Origin: Curvibacter sp. GWA2_64_110
Lineage (GTDB): Bacteria; Pseudomonadota; Gammaproteobacteria; Burkholderiales; Burkholderiaceae_C
Assembly: GCA_001797315.1 (NCBI GenBank)
Contig: MGPC01000003.1
Span: 1-64,000, forward strand
Reading direction: 5' to 3'
Length of the DNA: 64,000 nt
Shown here: in pieces, positions 1-7,402 of the stretch
Layout: every line of letters starts with the position of its first letter
Numbering within the stretch: position 1 is the first letter of the stretch
Translations under genes and position numbers: made by a program
The notes under the pieces: generated by a model
Databases searched by the model: none
Seen by the model: the letters and a program-made list of their open reading frames with translations, nothing else
What the model was told of the DNA's origin: nothing

Positions 1-105
1 TTCCTGCAGTTCGTGGTCAAGGGCGCCAAGGCTGGCGACAAGATCAGCATCAGCTGGAAAGACAACAAGGGCGACAGCCGCACCGACGAAGCAACGGTTT
101 CTTGA
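1..105 (+). CDS. soxZ: SoxZ, C-terminal end (partial)
   Basis: This open frame enters from the left edge and ends with TGA at 103-105. Only the last 34 residues are present. The motif SWKDNKGDSRTDEATV is the usual C-terminal strand of SoxZ, the partner of the sulfur carrier SoxY in the periplasmic thiosulfate-oxidising complex. SoxYZ carries the substrate on a SoxY cysteine while SoxAX, SoxB and SoxCD act on it. The gene lies 19 bp before soxA on the same strand, and a GAAGGAG ribosome site sits in the gap, so the two are almost certainly co-transcribed. The call rests on the short tail plus context. Confidence 0.85.
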   Translation, partial: FLQFVVKGAKAGDKISISWKDNKGDSRTDEATVS

Positions 106-124
106 TTATCTTGAAGGAGACAAA

Positions 125-928
125 ATGATCACATCCAACTTGAAGGTGCTGGGCTGTGTCGTTGCAGCCGGCATGCTGTCGACGGGCCCAGCGCTCGCTC
201 AGTCCGAAGCCGAAAAAGCCATCGACCAGTATCGTGAAATGATTGCTGATGGCAATCCTGCGGACCTCTGGGAAGCCAAGGGTGAAGAACTCTGGAAGAA
301 GAAGGCCGGTCCCAAGAATACCTCCCTCGAACAATGCGATCTCGGCTTCGGCCCGGGCGTTCTGAAAGGTGTTTACGTGCAGCTTCCGCGCTACTTTGCC
401 GATGCCGGCAAAGTGATGGACCTTGAAATGCGGCTGTCCTATTGCATGCGCACGCTGCAGGGCAAGGACGTCAAGGACGCCGAGTACAACAAGGGTGACC
501 ACAAGGACATCATCTCTCTGGCCACCTATGTCGTGACCCAGTCCAAAGGCATGCCGGTCAATGTACCCCAAGACCATCCCGAAGAAAAGCGCATGTATGA
601 ACTGGGCAAACAGGCCTTCTTTTACCGTGCCGGTCCCTATGACTTCTCCTGCGCAACTTGCCACAACGCGGATGACAAGCGTATTCGTCTGCAAGGTCTG
701 CCCAACCTGACCAAGAACGGCCCCGCCGGACGTGCCTTCACCTCCTGGCCGGCGTACCGTGTCAGCAACAGCCAGCTCTGGCCCATGCAGCAGCGCCTGA
801 ACGATTGCCTGCGCTTGCAGCGCTTCCCGCATCCCAAGTTCGGGTCTGAAGCCACCGTCGCTCTGTCGGTCTACATGGGTGTGAACGGCAAAGGCGTCCC
901 CTCGCTTGCCCCCACCATCAAGCGTTAA
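125..928 (+). CDS. soxA: SoxA, diheme-family cytochrome c of thiosulfate oxidation, single-heme form
   Basis: SoxA forms the SoxAX heterodimer, which oxidatively couples thiosulfate to the SoxY cysteine in the periplasm. The 267-residue product starts with a Sec signal peptide ending near ALAQ (residues 23-26). One heme motif, CATCH, lies at residues 176-180. In place of the N-terminal heme site of diheme SoxA proteins there are two cysteines (C71, C107), which in the single-heme subclass form a disulfide. The conserved active-site cysteine, a persulfide heme ligand in characterised SoxA, is C228 in QQRLNDCLRLQRF. The ATG follows GAAGGAG by a normal distance. soxX follows after 21 bp. The gene looks intact. 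Confidence 0.95.
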   Translation: MITSNLKVLGCVVAAGMLSTGPALAQSEAEKAIDQYREMIADGNPADLWEAKGEELWKKKAGPKNTSLEQCDLGFGPGVLKGVYVQLPRYFADAGKVMDLEMRLSYCMRTLQGKDVKDAEYNKGDHKDIISLATYVVTQSKGMPVNVPQDHPEEKRMYELGKQAFFYRAGPYDFSCATCHNADDKRIRLQGLPNLTKNGPAGRAFTSWPAYRVSNSQLWPMQQRLNDCLRLQRFPHPKFGSEATVALSVYMGVNGKGVPSLAPTIKR

Positions 929-949
929 TCCGGGCTAGGAGAAATCAAC

Positions 950-1594
950 ATGAAAAAAACCACCTTCATTCTCGTCGCTGTCTCTGCCGCCGTACTGGCC
1001 GGTTGTGCCACGGTAGGCCGTGAAGATTACAAAAAAGCTGCCCAGGAAATGTTCTTCCGCTCCTTCGAGACAAAGGGCATTGCTACCGTGGATCGCCTGA
1101 ATCAGGATGAAATCCAGGCCGCATGCTCTGAGGCCGAAATGAACGGCAAGGATCTAGATGAGAAGCTACGCGCCCGTCTTGAAGCTGCGCAGATGGCAAC
1201 CATCAAGCCGCCGTCGGACGGCAAGTTTCTAGGCGACTGGACCAAGGCCGAGAAGATTGCCCAAAGCGGCGTTGGCATGGCCTGGAACAACAAACCCGGC
1301 ACTGTCAATGGTGGTAACTGCTTCGCTTGCCACCAACTCACTAAAAAAGAGATCTCCTTTGGCACGCTGGGCCCGAGCCTGTACAACTTCGGGAAGATAC
1401 GTGGTGTGACCGACCCCAACAGCCCGGCCGCCAAGGCGATGGTGGAATACACATGGGGCAAACTTTACAACGCCAAGGCCTTCAACGCCTGCACCAACAT
1501 GCCCCGCTTCGGTCATTTGAACGGTCTGACGGAAACGCAGCTGAAGGACCTTGTGGCCTACCTATTGGATCCGAAATCGCCGGTCAATCAGTAA
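950..1594 (+). CDS. soxX: SoxX, cytochrome c subunit of SoxAX
   Basis: SoxX is the small monoheme partner of SoxA. The 214-residue protein has heme motif CFACH at 124-128 and a plausible distal Met ligand at M184 in CTNMPRFG. The N terminus reads MKKTTFILVAVSAAVLAGCA, with a lipobox (LAGC, C19), so this SoxX may be lipid-anchored rather than a free periplasmic protein. An insert-like helical stretch (about residues 22-85) precedes the cytochrome domain, as in longer SoxX proteins. The RBS is AGGAGA before 950. It is the last gene of the operon: a strong terminator follows within 20 bp, and soxB, which often follows soxX, is not next. Confidence 0.94.
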   Translation: MKKTTFILVAVSAAVLAGCATVGREDYKKAAQEMFFRSFETKGIATVDRLNQDEIQAACSEAEMNGKDLDEKLRARLEAAQMATIKPPSDGKFLGDWTKAEKIAQSGVGMAWNNKPGTVNGGNCFACHQLTKKEISFGTLGPSLYNFGKIRGVTDPNSPAAKAMVEYTWGKLYNAKAFNACTNMPRFGHLNGLTETQLKDLVAYLLDPKSPVNQ

Positions 1595-1612
1595 CCTGAC
1601 AACGTGCGGATA

Positions 1613-1645
1613 AGCCTTCCCGAAGCGCTCGGGAAGGCTTTTTTT
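1613..1645 (+). terminator. Rho-independent terminator after soxX
   Basis: AGCCTTCCCGA (1613-1623) pairs perfectly with TCGGGAAGGCT (1629-1639) around the 5-nt loop AGCGC, and a run of T follows to 1645. This closes the soxZAX transcript. Confidence 0.9.
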
Positions 1646-1680
1646 ATGATTTAACCTTTCTTCCCTTCATCGGATCAGAG

Positions 1681-2505
1681 ATGCGACCCTTGTTCTCACT
1701 GTCAGAATTGCTTCTTGCTGGGTGCCTGCTGTTATGCGGATCGACGCCGGCAAACAGTACCGTGATCCTGGCCATCAGTGAGGGCACCTCCGGCGGCCTC
1801 GACCACGCCCAGGTCATTGCCAAGTACCAGGGCCTGGCCAATGTGATCGGCGGCGCCCTGAAAGCCAAGGTCAACGTGGTCTTTGCGCGCGAATTCCTGA
1901 CGCTGGAAAACGGCATGAAAGCCGGACGATTCGAATTCGTGATGGCGCGCCCGAGCGACTATCCGGCCCGCGCCATGCGTGATGACGGCTACAGCTATGT
2001 CGCCAGCGCCAAGCCGGACGGACACTGCTTCATCATCGTGCCCAAGAATTCCCCTCTGACCACGCTTGCCGAGGCCAGGGGCAAGCGCATTGCCATGCCC
2101 GAGCAGGTGTCCTACATGTCCCGCTTTTGCGCCGCCGAATTGCGGGATCGGGGAATTGACCTGTCCAAGGAAAAGGTTCAGCACGTACGGGAACAGGCTG
2201 CCGTTGGTTTTTATCTCGACAACCAGTTCGCCGATGTCGGCGCCATTGCCTCCTATTCCGGCTTGGCCAGGAAGATGGACAAGAATGGTTTTCGCCTGCT
2301 GCACAAGAGCGTGGCCCAGCCCTATTTCCCGCTGGTCGCCAGCCGGAAAATCCGCCCGGAGCAGATCAAGCTGATCCAGAAGGAGTTGCTGACACTGTCA
2401 TCCAGTCCCGAAGGCGAAGACATCCTCAGGCGCATCGGGATTGATGGATTTGATACCGGCGCCCAGGAACGCATGGCCGAGCTTCTGAAATGGCTTGGGC
2501 AATAG
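1681..2505 (+). CDS. PhnD-like periplasmic substrate-binding protein
   Basis: The 274-residue product has an N-terminal hydrophobic export signal (residues 8-26) and the fold pattern of the PhnD/SsuA-type binding-protein family. It has ILAISEGTSGG near the mature N terminus, a central FVMARPSDYPARAM stretch, and LTTLAEARGKRIAMP at the start of the second lobe. Family members bind phosphate, phosphonate, phosphite or related oxyanions, either for an ABC transporter or for a sensor kinase. No permease, ATPase or kinase lies beside it, so the ligand cannot be named. The frame starts 36 bp after the soxX terminator, with only a weak RBS. A small hairpin (GCCGTC/GACGGC, 2526-2541) follows without a T run. 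The name is a family call only. Confidence 0.75.
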   Translation: MRPLFSLSELLLAGCLLLCGSTPANSTVILAISEGTSGGLDHAQVIAKYQGLANVIGGALKAKVNVVFAREFLTLENGMKAGRFEFVMARPSDYPARAMRDDGYSYVASAKPDGHCFIIVPKNSPLTTLAEARGKRIAMPEQVSYMSRFCAAELRDRGIDLSKEKVQHVREQAAVGFYLDNQFADVGAIASYSGLARKMDKNGFRLLHKSVAQPYFPLVASRKIRPEQIKLIQKELLTLSSSPEGEDILRRIGIDGFDTGAQERMAELLKWLGQ

Positions 2506-2780
2506 TGCTCCATGCATCTGCCAGCGCCGTCCTTCGACGGCATCAGCCCCGCCGCTTGAACCTATCTTCCGGTTTGGCAAAAGCATTTCGCCATTGCGCT
2601 TCGATCAAACGCTTTCCCTTTTCGTCTTTGCGTAAAAGTAAAAAGCGAGCGACCCATTTGCAGTAATTCCACGTATCGATCGAGTTATTTCGAGGTCTAC
2701 AATTCCATCCCTTACAGAAGCTGACGGATTGGCTTACGGTTTGCTTTTTCCGCCAACCTGGTTGCAGCAGGAGACGATGC

Positions 2781-5087
2781 ATGTCCAACACGACCCCGAA
2801 GTCGAACGATAAACGTGATGAGTTGCGCCGCGCCGCGCTTGAGTACCACGAGTTCCCCGCCCCCGGCAAGATTTCCATTGCACCCACCAAGCAGCTGGTC
2901 AACCAGCACGACCTGGGACTGGCATATACACCCGGCGTCGCCGCACCATGTGAGGAAATCGTCAAGGATCCGGCGGCCGCCTTCAAATACACCCGACGCG
3001 GCAACCTGGTCGGCGTCGTCACCAACGGCACCGCTGTGCTGGGCCTGGGTGATATCGGACCGTTGGCCGGCAAACCGGTGATGGAAGGCAAGGCGGTTCT
3101 GTTCAAGAAGTTCTCCGGCATTGATGTCTTCGACATCGAGATCAACGAGAAGGACCCCGAAAAGCTGGTTGAGATCATTGCTGCGCTGGAGCCCACCTTT
3201 GGCGGCATCAACCTCGAAGACATCAAAGCCCCGGACTGCTTCTACATCGAGCGCAAGCTGCGCGAACGCATGAAGATCCCGGTCTTCCACGACGACCAGC
3301 ATGGCACCGCCATCACGGTGGGGGCGGCCATCCTCAACGCCCTCAAGGTCGCTGGCAAGGACCCCAAGCAGATCAAGCTCGTGACCTCGGGTGCTGGCGC
3401 GGCAGCCCTGGCCTGTCTGGGCCTGCTGGTCAAGCTGGGCATCCCGCGCAAGAACATCTGGGTCACGGACCTGGCCGGCGTGGTCTATGAAGGCCGCACC
3501 GAGCTGATGGACGAAGACAAGATCCAGTACGCCCAGAAAACCAGTGCCCGCACGCTCTCCGAAGTCATCGAGGGCGCCGACCTGTTCCTCGGCCTGTCGG
3601 CCGGCGGCGTGCTCAAGCCCGACATGGTCAAGCGCATGGCAGCCAGGCCCATCATCTTCGCGCTGGCCAACCCGACGCCGGAAATCACGCCGGAAGAAGT
3701 CCGGACCGTACGCGATGACGCCATCATGGCCACCGGCCGTTCCGACTACCCGAACCAGGTCAACAACGTCCTGTGTTTTCCCTACATCTTCCGCGGTGCA
3801 CTGGATGCAGGTGCTTCCACCATCACCATGGAAATGGAAATCGCGGCGGTTCACGCGATTGCCGAACTGGCACAGGCCGAGCAGAGCGAGGTGGTCGCCG
3901 CGGCGTATGCCGGCGAGAAGCTGGCCTTCGGCCCGGACTACCTGATCCCCAAGCCGTTTGATCCGCGCCTGATGATCAAGATTGCGCCGGCCGTCGCCAA
4001 GGCAGCAGCTGACAGCGGCGTGGCCCAGCGCCCCATCGCCGACATGGACGCCTATCGCGAGCAGCTGGAGAGCTTCGTCTATGCGTCCGGCACCACCATG
4101 AAGCCGATCTTCACGGCCGCCAAGAAAGCGACCAAACGGCGCGTGGCGTATTCCGAGGGCGAGGACGAGCGCGTGCTGCGTGCCGCCCAGATCGTGGTCG
4201 ACGAGGGCCTGGCTCGCCCGACGCTGATCGGCCGCCCGGCCATCATCGCGCAGCGCGTCGAGAAATTCGGACTTCGCCTGAAAGAAGGCCAGGATTACGA
4301 CATCGTCAATGTCGAACAGGACCACCGTTACCGCGACTTCTGGCAGACCTACCACCGCCTGACCGAGCGCAAGGGCGTGACCATTCCGATCGCCAAGATC
4401 GAAATGCGTCGTCGCCTGTCCCTGATTGGCGCCATGTTGCTGCACAAGGGCGACGTCGATGGTCTGATTTGCGGCACTTGGGGCAGCACCGGCCTGCATT
4501 TGCAGTACATCGATCAGGTCATCGGCAAACGCGCCGGCGTCAACACCTATGCCTGCATGAATGGCCTGCTGCTGCCGGACCGTCAGCTGTTCCTGGTCGA
4601 CACCCACGTCAATTACGACCCCACGGCCGAACAGTTGGCCGAGATCACCATCATGGCGGCGGAAGAAATGCTTCGCTTCGGCCTGCGTCCCAAGGCGGCC
4701 CTGCTGAGCCACTCCAATTTCGGCAGCAGCAACCAGCCCAGCGCGGTCAAAATGCGCCAGACACTGGATCTGCTGCGCGTGCAGGCGCCTTGGCTGGAAG
4801 CCGACGGCGAAATGCATGGCGACGTGGCCCTGGACGGCGCGGCCCGCGCCGCCCTGATGCCCAACAGCACGCTGACCGGTGCGGCCAACCTGCTGGTGCT
4901 GCCCAATATCGATGCGGCCAACATTGCCTACAACCTGCTCAAGACGGCCGCCGGCGGCAACATTGCCATTGGCCCGGTGCTGCTGGGTGCAGCCAAACCC
5001 GTGCATATCCTCACGGCCAGCACCACGGTGCGCCGCATCGTCAACATGACGGCCCTGACGGTTGCCGACGCCAACGCAGGTCGCTAA
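2781..5087 (+). CDS. maeB: NADP-dependent malic enzyme, MaeB type with phosphotransacetylase-like domain
   Basis: The enzyme decarboxylates malate to pyruvate with reduction of NADP, feeding gluconeogenesis and NADPH supply. The 768-residue length fits the MaeB family: an N-terminal malic-enzyme part (to about residue 430; [37 protein letters not shown] for nucleotide binding) followed by a phosphotransacetylase-like C-terminal part (about 435-768; [28 protein letters not shown]). The latter is usually regulatory in these fusions. AGGAGA precedes the ATG. The 275 bp upstream hold no gene; TACAAT at about 2697 is a possible -10. Two terminators follow. The gene appears to be monocistronic. Confidence 0.95.
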   Translation: MSNTTPKSNDKRDELRRAALEYHEFPAPGKISIAPTKQLVNQHDLGLAYTPGVAAPCEEIVKDPAAAFKYTRRGNLVGVVTNGTAVLGLGDIGPLAGKPVMEGKAVLFKKFSGIDVFDIEINEKDPEKLVEIIAALEPTFGGINLEDIKAPDCFYIERKLRERMKIPVFHDDQHGTAITVGAAILNALKVAGKDPKQIKLVTSGAGAAALACLGLLVKLGIPRKNIWVTDLAGVVYEGRTELMDEDKIQYAQKTSARTLSEVIEGADLFLGLSAGGVLKPDMVKRMAARPIIFALANPTPEITPEEVRTVRDDAIMATGRSDYPNQVNNVLCFPYIFRGALDAGASTITMEMEIAAVHAIAELAQAEQSEVVAAAYAGEKLAFGPDYLIPKPFDPRLMIKIAPAVAKAAADSGVAQRPIADMDAYREQLESFVYASGTTMKPIFTAAKKATKRRVAYSEGEDERVLRAAQIVVDEGLARPTLIGRPAIIAQRVEKFGLRLKEGQDYDIVNVEQDHRYRDFWQTYHRLTERKGVTIPIAKIEMRRRLSLIGAMLLHKGDVDGLICGTWGSTGLHLQYIDQVIGKRAGVNTYACMNGLLLPDRQLFLVDTHVNYDPTAEQLAEITIMAAEEMLRFGLRPKAALLSHSNFGSSNQPSAVKMRQTLDLLRVQAPWLEADGEMHGDVALDGAARAALMPNSTLTGAANLLVLPNIDAANIAYNLLKTAAGGNIAIGPVLLGAAKPVHILTASTTVRRIVNMTALTVADANAGR

Positions 5088-5104
5088 GCTGAAAAGGATA
5101 AAAG

Positions 5105-5133
5105 TGCTAGTTGGCACCAACTAGCTTCTCTTT
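5105..5133 (+). terminator. First hairpin terminator after maeB
   Basis: GCTAGTTGG (5105-5113) pairs with CCAACTAGC (5116-5124) around a 2-nt centre, followed by the pyrimidine-rich TTCTCTTTT. It is likely a weaker terminator than the next hairpin. Confidence 0.65.
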
Positions 5134-5140
5134 TCCGTTT

Positions 5141-5180
5141 GCAAGAGGCTGCTCAAGTTTTGAGCAGCCTCTTGCTTTTT
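5141..5180 (+). terminator. Strong rho-independent terminator after maeB
   Basis: A perfect 16-bp stem, GCAAGAGGCTGCTCAA (5141-5156) with its complement at 5160-5175, closes on a 3-nt loop and is followed by TTTTT (5176-5180). It separates maeB from the ribonuclease gene. Confidence 0.92.
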
Positions 5181-5252
5181 GGGACCAAATCAGCGACACT
5201 CATGGCCTTGAACTTTTCGGGTTAACCCGAGGGTATTGACAGGCTTGGTTTC

Positions 5253-5645
5253 ATGGCGCATAGCACAGGCTTCAAGTTAGCACTCACTGGCTTCTTGCTT
5301 GCGGCAGCATGGGTTCCCAATCTGGTGCAGGCCAGAAGCCCTGCCGTAGCCGATGCGGCCATGACGGTATCAGTGGCGGAATTGCCCCGCCAGGGTGTGG
5401 AAACCTATCGCCTGATTCATCAGGGCGGCCCGTTTCCATACGAGAAGGATGGCACGGTATTTGGCAACCGCGAGCGCATGCTCCCGGCCAGCAAACGCGG
5501 CTACTACCGCGAATATACCGTGCCGACATCGGGCTCGCGTGACCGGGGAGCCCGCCGGATTGTGTGTGGCGGCGCACCCAGGACGCCGGATGCCTGTTAT
5601 TACACGGCCGATCACTATGCGAGTTTTCGCCGGATCGTGCCGTAG
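5253..5645 (+). CDS. Secreted guanyl-specific ribonuclease, T1/Sa (barnase) superfamily
   Basis: The 130-residue protein has a signal peptide (hydrophobic residues 8-24, cleavage near VQARS) and a complete microbial RNase fold core. The run GGPFPYEKDGTVFGNRE (58-74) matches the family, and the active-site pattern of RNase Sa is present: E87 in YYREYTV, R98 and R102 in RGARRIV, and H121 in TADHYASF. It should cleave RNA 3' of G in the periplasm or outside the cell. Two cysteines (C105, C115) could pair. The barstar gene begins 37 bp downstream on the same strand, giving an enzyme-inhibitor pair. The RBS is weak (AGG about 10 bp upstream). Its role (nutrient scavenging or competition) is not shown by the sequence. 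Confidence 0.9.
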   Translation: MAHSTGFKLALTGFLLAAAWVPNLVQARSPAVADAAMTVSVAELPRQGVETYRLIHQGGPFPYEKDGTVFGNRERMLPASKRGYYREYTVPTSGSRDRGARRIVCGGAPRTPDACYYTADHYASFRRIVP

Positions 5646-5682
5646 CTAGAGGGTTTATGTTTTTCAAGAAAGTGACGCGGGG

Positions 5683-6087
5683 ATGATGGAAACACCACTT
5701 CGTACTGTTAGAACCAATATCGTTCAATCGATCCGTGCCTTCCGGGTGCAGGATTTGCAGGAAGCCGCCCAGGGCCTGGGCCACCACTTCCTTTACGCCA
5801 ACTTGGCCAATGCCCAGTCGAAGCAGGACGTGCTGGACCTGATTGCCCAGCAGTTCATGCTGGCGGCCAATGTGGGCAAGAACTTCGACGCCCTGTACGA
5901 CTGCATGACCGATCCGCTGCACAAGTCCGGTCCGCAGCCCGGCTTCATTGCCGTGCTGGAGCACATTCCGGCGAACGCCAAGTTCGACAAGGAGGCGCGC
6001 GAGCAGCTGCTCGACATCTTCCGCGACGCCGCCGACTACTGGAGCGACCGGAAGATTCCATTCCGGTGTTTCTATTCTTTTCTGTAG
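5683..6087 (+). CDS. Barstar-family ribonuclease inhibitor
   Basis: The 134-residue product is cytoplasmic (no signal) and matches the barstar family, whose members block barnase-like RNases. The central helix GKNFDALYDCMTDPL (66-79) carries D69 and D73, which align with barstar Asp35 and Asp39, the residues that enter the barnase active site. The C terminus RKIPFRCFYSFL is the last strand. Two ATG codons stand in tandem (5683 and 5686), and either could be used. An N-terminal extension of about 15 residues precedes the barstar core. It lies just after the secreted RNase gene, so it probably protects the producer from enzyme that remains in the cytoplasm. Confidence 0.88.
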   Translation: MMETPLRTVRTNIVQSIRAFRVQDLQEAAQGLGHHFLYANLANAQSKQDVLDLIAQQFMLAANVGKNFDALYDCMTDPLHKSGPQPGFIAVLEHIPANAKFDKEAREQLLDIFRDAADYWSDRKIPFRCFYSFL

Positions 6088-6120
6088 CCCGTTCTGCACA
6101 AACCAGCCAAGCAGAACGGG
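6088..6120. repeat. Inverted repeat directly after the barstar stop
   Basis: CCCGTTCTGC (6088-6097) and GCAGAACGGG (6111-6120) form a perfect 10-bp stem with a 13-nt loop. It starts at the base after the barstar stop codon. There is no T run on either side, so it is either a weak terminator or an mRNA-end stabiliser. Confidence 0.6.
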
Positions 6121-6290
6121 CGAATGAGGCTAAGACGGAGGGGGTCGAAGGCGAACCGGTGGCCACCGGCATCGACCTGGGTGAAGAGGCCGGCGAAAAA
6201 ATGCCGACCGACAAGCTGCTCGACGTGTCGCCGCTGGCGCTGCGCATGAGCAGCCCTTTCAACGCCGGTTACTGGCTCGCCGCAGCGTAA
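6121..6290 (+). pseudogene. Coding-like orphan segment, possible gene remnant
   Basis: In the frame ending with TAA at 6288-6290 there is a stretch with the same strong G/C third-position bias as real genes here. It encodes GEPVATGIDLGEEAGEKMP and then LLDVSPLALRMSSPFNAGYW. It has no convincing start: the open frame goes back to 6066, inside barstar in another frame, across the inverted repeat. I recognise no family. It may be the 3' end of a gene whose front was lost, or a small uncharacterised protein starting at an internal ATG (6201 or 6246). Confidence that it was once coding is moderate; confidence in any function is nil. Confidence 0.3.
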
Positions 6291-6297
6291 TGGGTTA

Positions 6298-6400
6298 ACC
6301 CCCCCCTGAGGCGCGATGCGCCTTCCCCCCGCGCATCCTTCGGTGGCGGGGAGACGCACCCAGCAGCCTGGCGAAGCCAGTTCTGCGGGCGCCCGCGGTC
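6298..6400 (+). repeat. GC-rich intergenic repeat, copy A
   Basis: The stretch runs from a C-rich start, through a small GGCGC/GCGCC hairpin and a GGCGGGG segment, to the distinctive end CCTGGCGAAGCCAG then TTCTGCGGGCGCCC. The same order of blocks recurs inverted at 18252-18337 and, shortened, at 43705-43765. All three lie where two genes converge. Confidence 0.6.
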
Positions 6401-6440
6401 CAGTCATTTGCGCGCTGTGTTGATGATGATCCCGAACCAA

Positions 6441-6466
6441 GCCACTGCAAGTGCAGCGGCTTTTTT
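6441..6466 (+). terminator. Terminator facing rightward, end of the barstar side
   Basis: GCCACTGC (6441-6448) pairs with GCAGCGGC (6453-6460) with one A-C mismatch and loop AAGT, followed by TTTTTT. It would stop plus-strand transcription before it reads antisense into rsmA. Its T run touches the rsmA stop codon. Confidence 0.65.
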
Positions 6467-7230
6467 CATGCTGGCACAGCTTGCGCCAAGGCCACGTACT
6501 CCTGCACAGGCACTTCCTCGGCACGGCGCTGCAGGTCGAAGTCGCCCGCCAGGCCTTTTTCTTCCAGCCAGCGGCCCAGCGTGTGGCGCAACAGCTTGCG
6601 CCGCTGGCTGAATGCCACCTGCACGATCTCACTCAAGCGCTTCACGTCCACCGGTGCCGGATCAGGCCGCGGCACCATGCGCACCACGGCACTGTCCACA
6701 CGCGGCGGCGGATCAAAGCTCTCGGGCGGCACGAACAGCACATTTTCCATGGCATACCGCCATTGCAACATCACACTCAGGCGGCCGTAGGCGGAAGTGG
6801 CCGGCTCGGCCACCATGCGGTCGATCACTTCCTTTTGCAGCATGAAGTGCTGGTCCTGCACCGCACGCACATGCTCGAGCAGATGAAACAGGATGGGCGT
6901 GGAAATGTTGTAGGGCAGGTTGCCGACCACGCGCAGCTTCGCCCCGCTGTGCGTTTGGGCCAGCTGCGTGAAATCTACCTTGAGCACATCGGACTCAAGC
7001 ACCTCGAGTTGTGGATGGGCACGCAACCGTGCCGCCAGATCGCGATCCAGTTCGATCACGATCAGGCGCCCCAGACGTTCAACCAGCGGCTGCGTCAACG
7101 CGGCCAGGCCAGGCCCGATTTCGACCATCACCTGGCCAGGACGCGGATCAATGGTGCGAACAATGCCATCAATGATCGCGTCATCGGTCAGAAAATGCTG
7201 GCCGAAGCGTTTGCGCGGAATGTGTTTCAT
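6466..7230 (-). CDS. rsmA: 16S rRNA (adenine1518/1519-N6)-dimethyltransferase RsmA/KsgA
   Basis: The enzyme adds two methyl groups to each of two adjacent adenines in the 3'-terminal helix of 16S rRNA during late small-subunit assembly. The 254-residue length is normal. The N terminus [10 protein letters not shown] is the family signature. SAM-binding motif I is [11 protein letters not shown] (about 37-47), and the catalytic motif NLPYNIST (about 113-120) is intact. It follows surA on the minus strand. In many proteobacteria pdxA lies between surA and rsmA; here a 172-bp gap with repeat-like sequence takes that place. Confidence 0.96.
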   Translation of the reverse strand: MKHIPRKRFGQHFLTDDAIIDGIVRTIDPRPGQVMVEIGPGLAALTQPLVERLGRLIVIELDRDLAARLRAHPQLEVLESDVLKVDFTQLAQTHSGAKLRVVGNLPYNISTPILFHLLEHVRAVQDQHFMLQKEVIDRMVAEPATSAYGRLSVMLQWRYAMENVLFVPPESFDPPPRVDSAVVRMVPRPDPAPVDVKRLSEIVQVAFSQRRKLLRHTLGRWLEEKGLAGDFDLQRRAEEVPVQEYVALAQAVPA

Positions 7231-7259
7231 CGTCGTGAGACCTTGAGCGCCACCGGGCC

Positions 7260-7390
7260 GCTCCGAGGCGCGAAACGTGGAGCCGTCAGAAGCAAACCCC
7301 TCTTCAACCCCTCCACGCCTGCGCAGACAGGCTTGGAGCCCCGGGGCTCAGCCCCCCGGGGGGGCTGCGAAGACACGACCGTGCCGGGCA
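7260..7390. repeat. GC-rich palindromic intergenic sequence between rsmA and surA
   Basis: The gap between the rsmA start and the surA stop holds nested hairpins: GAGCCCCGGGGCTC, and AGCCCCCC with GGGGGGGCT. It may be a diverged member of the GC-rich repeat family seen at 6298, 18252 and 43705, but the match is weak. No gene is visible in it. Confidence 0.35.
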
Positions 7391-7402
7391 TGGGGGTCAT
7401 AT

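Noticed and set aside
2712-5120. Very long open frame on the minus strand opposite maeB (802 codons).
   Set aside because: It is the mirror of a GC-rich gene with strong third-base bias. The plus-strand reading matches a complete malic enzyme and the minus reading shows no domain.
5219-5228. GGGTTAACCC palindrome before the ribonuclease gene as an operator.
   Set aside because: It is short, and the nearby TTGAAC/TATTGA pair has a 20-bp spacing, so I could not build a promoter or regulator model around it.
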